A DNA stretch of 40,468 bases from Ruminococcus sp. (GTDB taxonomy: Bacteria; Bacillota; Clostridia; Oscillospirales; Ruminococcaceae), in the NCBI GenBank assembly GCA_017516465.1, contig JAFXCR010000035.1, forward strand, positions 1-40,468. The letters run 5' to 3'. Every line of letters starts with the position of its first letter. The stretch's first letter is position 1. The translations under genes were made by a program, and so were the position numbers. The notes below the pieces were generated by a model, which saw only the letters and a program-made list of their open reading frames with translations, was not told the origin of the DNA and made no database searches. This document shows, one piece after another, positions 23,140 to 30,670 of this stretch.

Positions 23140-24408
23140 ATGAAAAAAAGAATAACTGCTTTGATTACTTCTGCTATTTTCGGATCTTTATCGGTCATGA
23201 ATGTATCTGCTGTTACTTCAGAAGTAAAGGGCGATATAAATAATGACGGAGTTTTCAATGTTGCAGATATGGTAACTCTTCAGAAATGGATTTTAAACGA
23301 CGTTGATAAACTTCAGAATTGGAAAGCAGCTGATTTATGCACTGATAATATCCTTGATGCTTTTGATATGTCGATGATGAGAAAGCATCTGCTTGTTCCG
23401 AAAACAAATATTGTCCGTGTTACTACGTCCGATGAACTCATGTCTGCACTTGCTGCTGCAAAAGCTGGTGATGAAATTGTAGTTGCTCCGGGTGAATATA
23501 TCTGCACAACATCTACTAATACAAAGGGGTATCAGTATCATGGTGCTGCAGATGGAACAGAGGATTCTCCGATCATACTCAGATCAGAAGATCCTGAATC
23601 TCCGGCAATTCTTTCAGGATCTACCATTCAGAAGCAATATGCTCTTGCTATCACAGGTGACTGGTGGGTACTTGAAAATATAAAAGTTACCGGTTCTTCT
23701 ATCGGTCTTGTTCTTGATAACTCAAATAACACAAAAATTATTAATTGCGAGGTTTATGGAACAGGTCAGGAAGCAATACATATCCGTGACGGCAGCTCTA
23801 ACTGTCTTGTTGAAAACACTTATATTCACGATACAGGACTAAAAACAGCTGCGTATGGTGAAGGTATCTATATCGGAAGCTCATATAAAGCTGAGGAATA
23901 CGAACACGCCTGTGATAATAACAGAATCCGCAACTGTAAAATCGGACCGAATGTTACAGCTGAACACGTTGATGTCAAGGAGTATACAACAGGAACAATT
24001 ATTGAAAATTGTACTTTTGACGGAAAGGGAATATCTGGCGAAAATTATGCTGACAGCTTTGTTGATCTCAAGGGAAATGATTGTATTCTGAGATATTGTA
24101 CAGGTTACAGAAACGGAGAAATAAGAGTAAACCGTGCCTTTGAGATGAACAAGCTTGTTGACGGATGGGGACAGAATGCCTATATTTACGGAAATAAGGT
24201 ATACATGGATACTTCTCTTAATTCTGAAGGAAAGAAAATGGTTATACTTAATTCATGGAACTGCACCGAAACTGTATGGGATAATTACATGGCATACGAA
24301 GATGGAGTTCTCTTTTATACTGACGACGAGAAGGATAAGTGGAATTATTATAACTGCAACGGTCTCACATACGGGGATTCTTCAATTGAGAAAGAACTTC
24401 CGCAGTAA
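23140..24408 (+). CDS. Secreted protein: N-terminal dockerin plus right-handed beta-helix (lyase-like)
   Basis: 422 residues. The open frame begins 45 codons earlier, but that part overlaps the promoter; the ATG at 23140 has ribosome site ACGGAG and is followed by a signal peptide (about 1-24). A dockerin follows at once (residues 29-87: GDINNDGVFNVADMVTLQKW and a second loop ending in AFDMSMMRKHLL). Residues 95-420 resemble a pectate-lyase-like parallel beta-helix: TSDELMSALAAAKAGDEIVV, ILRSEDPESPAILSG, repeated NC.V and N.I turns, and HVDVKEYTTGTIIENCTFDG. This layout occurs in polysaccharide lyases such as PL6 and in epimerases; no family is assigned. It is a clear paralogue of the gene at 35905. 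The likely role is cellulosome-bound action on an acidic plant polysaccharide (inference). Confidence 0.85.
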   Translation: MKKRITALITSAIFGSLSVMNVSAVTSEVKGDINNDGVFNVADMVTLQKWILNDVDKLQNWKAADLCTDNILDAFDMSMMRKHLLVPKTNIVRVTTSDELMSALAAAKAGDEIVVAPGEYICTTSTNTKGYQYHGAADGTEDSPIILRSEDPESPAILSGSTIQKQYALAITGDWWVLENIKVTGSSIGLVLDNSNNTKIINCEVYGTGQEAIHIRDGSSNCLVENTYIHDTGLKTAAYGEGIYIGSSYKAEEYEHACDNNRIRNCKIGPNVTAEHVDVKEYTTGTIIENCTFDGKGISGENYADSFVDLKGNDCILRYCTGYRNGEIRVNRAFEMNKLVDGWGQNAYIYGNKVYMDTSLNSEGKKMVILNSWNCTETVWDNYMAYEDGVLFYTDDEKDKWNYYNCNGLTYGDSSIEKELPQ

Positions 24409-24445
24409 TTGCTGATTTTTATATGAAAAAATTTTCAAAAACCCC

Positions 24446-24474
24446 TTTAAATTACCTGAAATATGTGATATAAT
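24446..24474 (+). promoter_or_regulatory. Possible promoter of the S11-like gene
   Basis: TATAAT at 24469-24474 with a weak TTTAAA (24446-24451) 17 bp upstream. A small CACGG/CCGTG hairpin (about 24493-24506) lies in the leader. Confidence 0.45.
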
Positions 24475-24524
24475 ATATATGTATGGAAATTACACGGTAA
24501 TCCGTGATTGAATAAGGAGCTAAT

Positions 24525-25964
24525 ATGAAAAGAATTATATCAGTATTATCGGCAGTTATTTTTCTTCTGCCTTTTATCTGCGTAAATACACCTGATGTCA
24601 GAGCAGTAAGTTTTCCGCTTAAATCTTCAATAAACAGTGAATCAGCTGTTCTGATAAATCTTGACGCTGATACGGTTATTCACGAAAAAAATGTGGATAC
24701 AAAGCAGATGCCGGGACCTCTTGTAAATATCATGACGGCTGTTATTGTTCTTGAGGAGTGCAGTAATCTCAGTGAGGAGCTTACTCTTGATCCTGCTGTA
24801 TATAGCGGTATCTATGATATTCTCAGTGCTGATCAGAGACTGGATGATCTTCCGTCATGCGATATAAGCGATGGTGATGTGCTTACAGTAGAGGATCTTC
24901 TGTACTGTATGATGCTTACCTCATCTATTGAAGCTTCAAATACTCTTGCTTACCATTTTGGGGGAAACAATATATCTGCATTTGTTGAAAAAATGAATGA
25001 CAAGGCAAAGGAACTCGGCATGACATCTACAAATTTTACCAATCCGGACGGAATGTTTGATGTCAATCAGTATACGACAGCAAGAGATATGGCGGTTCTT
25101 ACACAGTATGCTCTTGGTGTACCGAGATTTGAAGAAATTTCTGTAACTTACAGCTATACCCCGACTGTTCCAAATCCGGAACGTCATAAGCATATTGATG
25201 AATGGATCTGGAAGCATACAAACTTTATGATGGATCCTGGAAATGATACCTATTACTATATGGGTGCAAGGGGGATAAAAACCGGAAATCTTATGGATGC
25301 AGGCAGAAACCTTGTGACGCTTGCAAGCAGAGACGGAAATAATTATCTTGTTGTCCTTATGAAGGCCCCGTTCAATGATGCTGATGGAAATCTAAAATAT
25401 TATCATATCGATGACGCAATTGCTCTTTTCAAGTGGGCTTTCAATAATTTTTCATATCAGGTGATTCTTGCTGATACAGCGGAAGTAGGTGAGCTTCCTG
25501 TAAAGCTTGCAGAAGGCAATGATTATGTTCTTGCAAAACCAAAGGAAGAATTCTCAATGCTCTGGTATGATGAGGTTGATATTTCACTTATTAAGAAGGA
25601 TAAAATAACGTGGTATAAAAGCTCGCTGAGTGCTCCTGTTAAAAAAGGTGATGTACTCGGAGAGGTTACACTTGAATATTCTGGTGAGAAGCTCGGAACG
25701 ATAGAGCTTGTAGCCGTATCTGACGTTGAAAGATCAAAATCAAAGTATAATATTGAAGTGATAAAAAGGTTTCCGAAATCGACATGGTTCAGAAATGCTT
25801 TTATAATCTCTCTGATTCTTTGCCTGTTGTATATTATTATCTGTGTTTACGCATGGGTTGTCTATAAAAGTAAGGCTAAACCGATGAAGCCAATTTACGC
25901 TGTGCCGAAAATGGATAAGAAGAAAAAGAAGAATTCTGAAAACGGTCAGGATAATAATCAATAA
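24525..25964 (+). CDS. S11 D,D-carboxypeptidase homologue lacking catalytic Ser and Lys (pseudoenzyme)
   Basis: 479 residues: signal peptide (about 1-28), S11 penicillin-binding domain (about 35-320), the C-terminal PBP5-type beta domain, then a membrane helix (about 432-455) and a lysine-rich tail. The fold is clear (INLDADTVIHEKN, FTNPDGMFDVNQYTTARDM, GIKTGNLMDAGRNLV). The SxxK motif, normally ASxxKIMTA, reads GPLVNIMTA, so Ser is Pro65 and Lys is Asn68. The SxN motif reads SSI (Asn replaced by Ile135). Only KTG (252-254) is kept. Transpeptidase or carboxypeptidase chemistry should be lost, leaving a possible binding or regulatory role at the wall. The frame is intact and the rest well conserved, so this is not simple decay. 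An intact S11 enzyme is encoded at 37978. Confidence 0.88.
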   Translation: MKRIISVLSAVIFLLPFICVNTPDVRAVSFPLKSSINSESAVLINLDADTVIHEKNVDTKQMPGPLVNIMTAVIVLEECSNLSEELTLDPAVYSGIYDILSADQRLDDLPSCDISDGDVLTVEDLLYCMMLTSSIEASNTLAYHFGGNNISAFVEKMNDKAKELGMTSTNFTNPDGMFDVNQYTTARDMAVLTQYALGVPRFEEISVTYSYTPTVPNPERHKHIDEWIWKHTNFMMDPGNDTYYYMGARGIKTGNLMDAGRNLVTLASRDGNNYLVVLMKAPFNDADGNLKYYHIDDAIALFKWAFNNFSYQVILADTAEVGELPVKLAEGNDYVLAKPKEEFSMLWYDEVDISLIKKDKITWYKSSLSAPVKKGDVLGEVTLEYSGEKLGTIELVAVSDVERSKSKYNIEVIKRFPKSTWFRNAFIISLILCLLYIIICVYAWVVYKSKAKPMKPIYAVPKMDKKKKKNSENGQDNNQ

Positions 25965-25970
25965 TATGTA

Positions 25971-25995
25971 GGGCGAACTCTGGTTCGCCCTTTGT
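25971..25995 (+). terminator. Terminator of the S11-like gene
   Basis: GGGCGAAC (25971-25978) and GTTCGCCC (25983-25990) with a TCTG loop, then TTTGTGTTT. Confidence 0.75.
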
Positions 25996-25997
25996 GT

Positions 25998-26735
25998 TTA
26001 TACATCAATAAAATCTGAATTAGAATAGCCAAGAATCCCGTTGTAGTTGACTACATACCATCCGTCTGTTTTGCCGTTAACGAGTATGCTTGCACCATTA
26101 GGAGCAGAACCGAGAATTTTTCCGGAAAGTGAAGGATAACTTCTGATATTCAGACCTGAACCGTCAGTTACAACAATTCCCCAGCGGACAGCTCCGGCAG
26201 GAACGAATGGGATTCCGAAGTAATCGCAGAGTGAACGTACTATGTTTTTGGCTATTGTTTCAAGATTGTTTTTCAGCCATGCTTCGTCAGCGTAATTATC
26301 ATGATATCCGAGTTCACACAGAACTGCAACAGCTCGTGTACGGAGAACCTCGCTGAGATACGTTGTCGGAACAGCTCTCACCTTGTCGGGAAGGGGATAA
26401 ATAGGCTTCATGTTATTAGCGATTATATTGGCAAGCTTTTCGCTGTATTGACTTTTGGGGGCAAAATATATATCAACGCCTCTCAGCTTTCCAGAAAGAT
26501 TTTCCGGAGCAGCATTTGAATGAAGTGCAAGATGAACATCATAGTTTCCGGCATTTGAATCGGCGATAGCCCCGTTGACATTTCTGTCAGGATCATTGCG
26601 TGTATATTGTATCCCCGAAGAACGGAGGTAAGGTTCCATCCTGTCAGCAAGAAGATTCATGTAGAGTTCCTCATTGCCGCTGGTAGCGTATTGATTCCAT
26701 TCCTGAGTTGAAGGGCTTAAAAATACCTTTGGCAT
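25998..26735 (-). CDS. N-acetylmuramoyl-L-alanine amidase (Amidase_3) with SH3 domain
   Basis: 245 residues; the start at 26735 is set by AAAGGAAAC. The frame is open 13 codons further up without a ribosome site. The Amidase_3 domain spans about 1-175: VFLSPSTQEWNQYATSGNEE, YTRNDPDRNVNGAIADSN, HLALHSNA (zinc His72), and VLCELGYHDN (catalytic Glu141). The usual first zinc His is replaced in the LSPSTQEW segment, a variant I recall from other clostridial members; Glu22/23 (NEE) fits the second ligand. A bacterial SH3 domain (about 180-245: VVTDGSGLNIRSYPSLSGKI, GWYVVNYNGILGYSNSDFI) would bind wall. No signal peptide is seen, as in phage lysins. It probably cleaves the bond between muramic acid and L-Ala in peptidoglycan. 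Confidence 0.87.
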   Translation of the reverse strand: MPKVFLSPSTQEWNQYATSGNEELYMNLLADRMEPYLRSSGIQYTRNDPDRNVNGAIADSNAGNYDVHLALHSNAAPENLSGKLRGVDIYFAPKSQYSEKLANIIANNMKPIYPLPDKVRAVPTTYLSEVLRTRAVAVLCELGYHDNYADEAWLKNNLETIAKNIVRSLCDYFGIPFVPAGAVRWGIVVTDGSGLNIRSYPSLSGKILGSAPNGASILVNGKTDGWYVVNYNGILGYSNSDFIDV

Positions 26736-26925
26736 AAAAATGTTTCCTTTCGTTGGATAAAGTCGACACCACACAAAGTCCGCCTGATGGCTTTGTACAA
26801 AATCTGATTTCGCATTTTTTGCACAAGCTTTATGTAGTGTTGCTTTAAGGAAATATTCCTTATATTATTTTATGCAGAAATGATGAAAAAAGTTAAGGGA
26901 ATAAAAAAGTTGTTATAAATCACTC

Positions 26926-26954
26926 TTGACTTTTATTGTTTAAAGCGGTATAAT
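26926..26954 (+). promoter_or_regulatory. Promoter of tyrA
   Basis: TTGACT at 26926-26931 and TATAAT at 26949-26954, 17-bp spacer. Upstream (26773-26800) lies an imperfect ACAAAG..CTTTGT hairpin of unknown role. Confidence 0.75.
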
Positions 26955-26981
26955 AAAAGAAAAAGTAAAAGGGGTATTTAT

Positions 26982-27833
26982 ATGAATATACTTGTTGTAG
27001 GTCTTGGACTTATAGGAGGCTCTCTCTGTAAAGCTTTAAAGAAATATACATATCATACTGTTTTCGGCAGTGACATTAACCACGATATCGAATATGCTGC
27101 ATTGCGTGATGTTGCAATAGATAAGCCTTTCGATAATAATTTTGAAGATGTTGATGTTGCAATTATTGCAATTTTTCCGGATGCGGCAGAAAAGTGGTTG
27201 TGCGATCACGCAGCTGAAATGAAGAATGGAACTTTGATTACAGATGTATGCGGAATCAAAGGTAGGTTTTCTGACAGAATGAAGCGGATTGCTGAGGAGA
27301 ATGGTCTGAGATATCTTGGAGTTCATCCGATGGCAGGAAAGGAATTCGGAGGGTATCACAACAGCAGCGGTGATTTATTTGTGAAAGCAAATTTTATTGT
27401 TGTTCCGTTTGAGGACAGCAGACAGGAGGATATCAGTCTGTTGAGTGATCTTGCTCGTGAAATTGGAGCTGGAAAAATTGTTGTGACATCTCCGGAAAAT
27501 CATGATAAAATGATTGCGTATACTTCTCAGCTTGCTCATGTTGTATCGAGTGCGTATGTCAAAAGTCCGGAGCTTGGACTTGAATGCGGATTTAGCGGAG
27601 GAAGCTTTCAAGATATGACGAGAATTGCAACAATGAATGAAAAAATGTGGACAGAGCTTTTTATGCAGAATAGTGAATATCTTGTATACGAGCTTGATTT
27701 GCTTATAGAAAACCTCAGCAAATACAGTGAAGCTCTCAAGGCAAAGGATTACGAAATGATGAAAGGTCTTATTGCAGAGGGAAGGGAGCTTAAGGAAAAT
27801 AATATCCGTAACCGTATAGGCCAGCCTAACTGA
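26982..27833 (+). CDS. tyrA: Prephenate dehydrogenase
   Basis: A 283-residue NAD(P)-dependent enzyme that converts prephenate to 4-hydroxyphenylpyruvate in tyrosine synthesis. Motifs: the Rossmann loop NILVVGLGLIGGSLCKALK at the N-terminus, LITDVCGIKG, GVHPMAGKEFGGY (catalytic His region), VTSPENHDKMIAYTSQLAHVVSSAY and SGGSFQDMTRIA. Length matches the stand-alone TyrA without an ACT or chorismate mutase domain. Ribosome site AAAAGGGG. It is monocistronic, with its own promoter and terminator, and no other aromatic pathway gene is in the window. Confidence 0.95.
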   Translation: MNILVVGLGLIGGSLCKALKKYTYHTVFGSDINHDIEYAALRDVAIDKPFDNNFEDVDVAIIAIFPDAAEKWLCDHAAEMKNGTLITDVCGIKGRFSDRMKRIAEENGLRYLGVHPMAGKEFGGYHNSSGDLFVKANFIVVPFEDSRQEDISLLSDLAREIGAGKIVVTSPENHDKMIAYTSQLAHVVSSAYVKSPELGLECGFSGGSFQDMTRIATMNEKMWTELFMQNSEYLVYELDLLIENLSKYSEALKAKDYEMMKGLIAEGRELKENNIRNRIGQPN

Positions 27834-27841
27834 TAAAAAAA

Positions 27842-27866
27842 GGGCATCTGAGAGATGTCCTTTTTT
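27842..27866 (+). terminator. Terminator of tyrA
   Basis: GGGCATCT (27842-27849) and AGATGTCC (27853-27860), one G-T pair, GAG loop, then six T. Confidence 0.88.
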
Positions 27867-27872
27867 ATGTAT

Positions 27873-28820
27873 TTATGAGAATAATTGTTTCTCAAAATCG
27901 GGAGTGCCGGCTGAGATTCTTATTTTATTGAGATAGCAAAGCGGGGATGATTCGGGAAGTCTGAATTCAAGTGCAGAAGCACAGAGCTGCTGAGAAAATA
28001 TCCCGAATTGATTGTTTACAGATGAGTTGCCGTATTTTCCATCGCCGAGCAGGGGGGAACCGATGTGAGCGAGATGTGCTCTTATCTGATGTGTTCTGCC
28101 GGTGAACAAGGTTACTTCCAGAAGCGAAAGTCCGTTTTTTACGTCAAGGATACTGTAACCGGTTTTTATAGGTTTATAGCCGTTTTTGTGAGTGTCAGAG
28201 ATAAGAACGATATTTTTATCATCATCTTTTTTGTGATAGGCACAGATTATATCGCTGTTCTTTGGCGGTTGGGAAATAGTTATACATCTGTATATTTTTC
28301 TGATATGTCCGCTTTTTATAGCTGAATTGATTTCACGCAGAGCAGCAGCATTTTTTGCGGCTGTAACGATTCCGGAGGTATTCCTGTCAAGACGGCTGCA
28401 CAGAGCCGGAGCGAAGGAGTTTTCCGTTTCAGGCATATATTCTTTTTTATTAAAAAGGTAGTGCTTGATTCTGTTTATAAGGTTGTCATTGCTGCCGCTT
28501 CCTGAATGGGAATCAATGCCTGTTGGTTTGAAAACAATGATAATATTTTTGTCCTCGTAGATTATATCGAGTGATGATGAAGCCTTTATGAAGCTGGTAT
28601 CATGGTATTTTGCAGCTGCAAGTTCATCTTTAACGTATACGGCAACTGTATCACCTTCACGAAGTATAGTTGAGATTTCACATCGTTTGCCGTTGATTTT
28701 TATATCCTTTTTGCGGATGAGTTTGTACATCATACTTTTCGGAAGCTGAGGCATGGCTTTTGTAATGAATTTATCTACTCTTTGTCCGCTATCATTGCTG
28801 TTTATTAAAAATGTCTTCAT
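27873..28820 (-). CDS. RluA-family pseudouridine synthase with S4 domain
   Basis: 315 residues from the ATG at 28820, preceded by GAGAGTG; the open frame runs 32 codons further up without a better site. An S4 RNA-binding domain (about 10-70: GQRVDKFITKAMPQLPKSMM, IKINGKR) precedes the catalytic domain, with ALCSRLDRNTSGIV carrying the invariant Asp145 in the RLD motif, then KIYRCI, LLEVTLFTGRTHQIRAHL and GSPLLGDGKYG. These are RluC/RluD-type features: it isomerises uridines in 23S rRNA. The exact position cannot be read from sequence. It converges with tyrA, whose terminator lies between them. Confidence 0.93.
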   Translation of the reverse strand: MKTFLINSNDSGQRVDKFITKAMPQLPKSMMYKLIRKKDIKINGKRCEISTILREGDTVAVYVKDELAAAKYHDTSFIKASSSLDIIYEDKNIIIVFKPTGIDSHSGSGSNDNLINRIKHYLFNKKEYMPETENSFAPALCSRLDRNTSGIVTAAKNAAALREINSAIKSGHIRKIYRCITISQPPKNSDIICAYHKKDDDKNIVLISDTHKNGYKPIKTGYSILDVKNGLSLLEVTLFTGRTHQIRAHLAHIGSPLLGDGKYGNSSVNNQFGIFSQQLCASALEFRLPESSPLCYLNKIRISAGTPDFEKQLFS

Positions 28821-28936
28821 TTTTTCACTCTCTTGTGTTAAAATTTGTATATGTGTAAAGTGTACAGAAATATTGTTTGCTATATAGTTACTTTCTACGA
28901 ATTTTATACTCTGCAAAAAAACTTCCTTGAAAACTA

Positions 28937-28965
28937 TTGAAATATTGTGTAAAATAGTATATAAT
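28937..28965 (+). promoter_or_regulatory. Promoter of the tandem GH25 gene
   Basis: TTGAAA at 28937-28942 and TATAAT at 28960-28965, 17-bp spacer, giving a leader of about 80 nt. Confidence 0.75.
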
Positions 28966-29050
28966 ATAAATGTTGTTGATAGCCGGAAATTATTTAAACA
29001 TTTTATTCTGGAAATATAACATTAATATTAAAGAAATGGAGCTGAATATT

Positions 29051-30601
29051 ATGATAAAGAAAAAACAGGTTCTTTCAGCAGTGCTTTCAATTGCAATTAC
29101 TGTGTCAGTAATGAGTATACCCGTTTATGCTGAAAGTGTGCCTTTAAATAATTATAACACAATTTCATCTGAAAGTAAAGACCGTGAACGTAATTCTGTT
29201 GAATTATCCGGAGAAGCATTCAATGTCTTTGATATATATCAGGCTCATTTAGAAGCCGGAAATCCAACGTACAATATATACCGCGAATCATGGGGCATTG
29301 ATGTCTCTGAGCATCAGAAACAAATTGACTGGCAAGCTGTGAAGGACAGCGGAATTGATTTTGCAATAATCCGTGCCGGATACGGCAGAGAAGTGTCACA
29401 GATTGATAAATATTTCATTCAGAATATGAAAGGGGCACAGTCGGTCGGTCTTGATATTGGTACATATTGGTACGCTTATGCCGATAGTGTTGAAGATGCT
29501 TATAAGGAGGCAGATGCGTGCTACGAGATAATTAAGGATTATGATTTCCAGTATCCGGTTTATTATGATATAGAGGAAAGAATGTACGATAATTACAGCG
29601 AAGCCGAAGTTACTGCTATTATTGATGCTTTTTGCTCACGTTTACAGGAAAGAGGCTACTATGTAGGAGTTTACAGCTATCGTTCATTCCTCAATAAGAA
29701 TGTATATGACTTTATTTTTGATAAGTATGATGTATGGGTAGCTGAGTATGGTGTTTCATCACCTGCTTTCGACCATGAATACCAGATGTGGCAGTATACA
29801 GATAGTGGAAAATCTCAGGTGAATGGTATATTTACTGAAGGAGAGGCTCTTGATCTTGATCGCTGTTATGTTGATTATCCCTACATAATCACAGGAAGAA
29901 AGAACGATGGATCAACACAGACTCCTGTTGAACCGCCCGTAGAAACTCCTGTTGATCCTCCATCATATATTGAGCAGATTATTGAAACAAGAGGTATTGA
30001 TGTTTCTGCATGGAACGGTGAAATTGACTGGGGTAAAGTTGCGGCACAGAATATTGATTTTGCTATTATCCGTGCAGGTTACGGAAAATACGAAACACAG
30101 AAGGATTATTACTTTGAACAGAATTACATTAATGCAAAGGCAGCAGGTCTTGATGTAGGAGCCTACTGGTACAGTTATGCACAGTCTCCGGAAGAAGCTG
30201 TTCAGGAAGCACAGCTTTTCTGTAAGTTTGTTGACGGACACAAGTTTGAATACCCTCTTTATGTAGAGCTTGATGAATCCGTATGCAGAGGTCTGAGTAA
30301 TTCGGAAGCAACAGCAGTCTTGAATGCGTTCTGCTCATACGTTCAGTCAAAGGGATATTTTATCGGTATTATGGGCAGTGAAAGTTTCCTGAAGTATCGT
30401 TTAGATAGTTCCATATTTGACAAATACGCAGTATGGATTTTTAGCTATTCAGATACTGCACCGGTATTTTCAAAATTCTATGGAATGTGGCAGTATTCCA
30501 GTGAAGGGAATATAGACGGAATACATGGTAATGTATTATGTAATTATTGTTACGATATATATCCTCAGATAATGAAGGATGCTCATCTGAATGGTTATTA
30601 A
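29051..30601 (+). CDS. Secreted protein with tandem GH25 muramidase domains, second degenerate
   Basis: 516 residues from the ATG at 29051 (ribosome site GGAG); the frame upstream is leader. A signal peptide spans about 1-28. GH25 domain 1 covers about 80-280: WGIDVSEHQKQIDW (Asp84), YPVYYDIEE (Asp173, Glu175) and MWQYTDSGK with ALDLDRCY. A Pro/Thr linker (about 288-306, PVEPPVETPVDPP) leads to GH25 domain 2 (about 313-505). Domain 2 keeps Asp317, but the catalytic pair is swapped to ELD (Glu406, Asp408), and the late LDLD segment is lost. Domain 1 should cleave the MurNAc-GlcNAc bond of peptidoglycan; domain 2 probably binds or is inactive. No dockerin and no wall-anchor motif are seen. Confidence 0.9.
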   Translation: MIKKKQVLSAVLSIAITVSVMSIPVYAESVPLNNYNTISSESKDRERNSVELSGEAFNVFDIYQAHLEAGNPTYNIYRESWGIDVSEHQKQIDWQAVKDSGIDFAIIRAGYGREVSQIDKYFIQNMKGAQSVGLDIGTYWYAYADSVEDAYKEADACYEIIKDYDFQYPVYYDIEERMYDNYSEAEVTAIIDAFCSRLQERGYYVGVYSYRSFLNKNVYDFIFDKYDVWVAEYGVSSPAFDHEYQMWQYTDSGKSQVNGIFTEGEALDLDRCYVDYPYIITGRKNDGSTQTPVEPPVETPVDPPSYIEQIIETRGIDVSAWNGEIDWGKVAAQNIDFAIIRAGYGKYETQKDYYFEQNYINAKAAGLDVGAYWYSYAQSPEEAVQEAQLFCKFVDGHKFEYPLYVELDESVCRGLSNSEATAVLNAFCSYVQSKGYFIGIMGSESFLKYRLDSSIFDKYAVWIFSYSDTAPVFSKFYGMWQYSSEGNIDGIHGNVLCNYCYDIYPQIMKDAHLNGY

Positions 30602-30619
30602 TTAAAATTATATGCAGAT

Positions 30620-30651
30620 CCGTACAGACGGCAGTGCCAGATGTACGGTTT
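30620..30651 (+). terminator. Hairpin between the GH25 gene and addB
   Basis: CCGTAC (30620-30625) and GTACGG (30643-30648) enclose an inner GGCA/TGCC stem, followed by TTTTG. The T-run is weak, so readthrough into addB, whose start is 20 nt on, is likely. Confidence 0.5.
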
Positions 30652-30670
30652 TGCTATGTTTGGAGGTTCT

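Noticed and set aside
24525-25964. Loss of the S11 catalytic residues as a sequencing error or pseudogene
   Set aside because: The frame is uninterrupted, three motifs differ by independent in-frame substitutions, and signal peptide, C-terminal domain and membrane helix are all kept.
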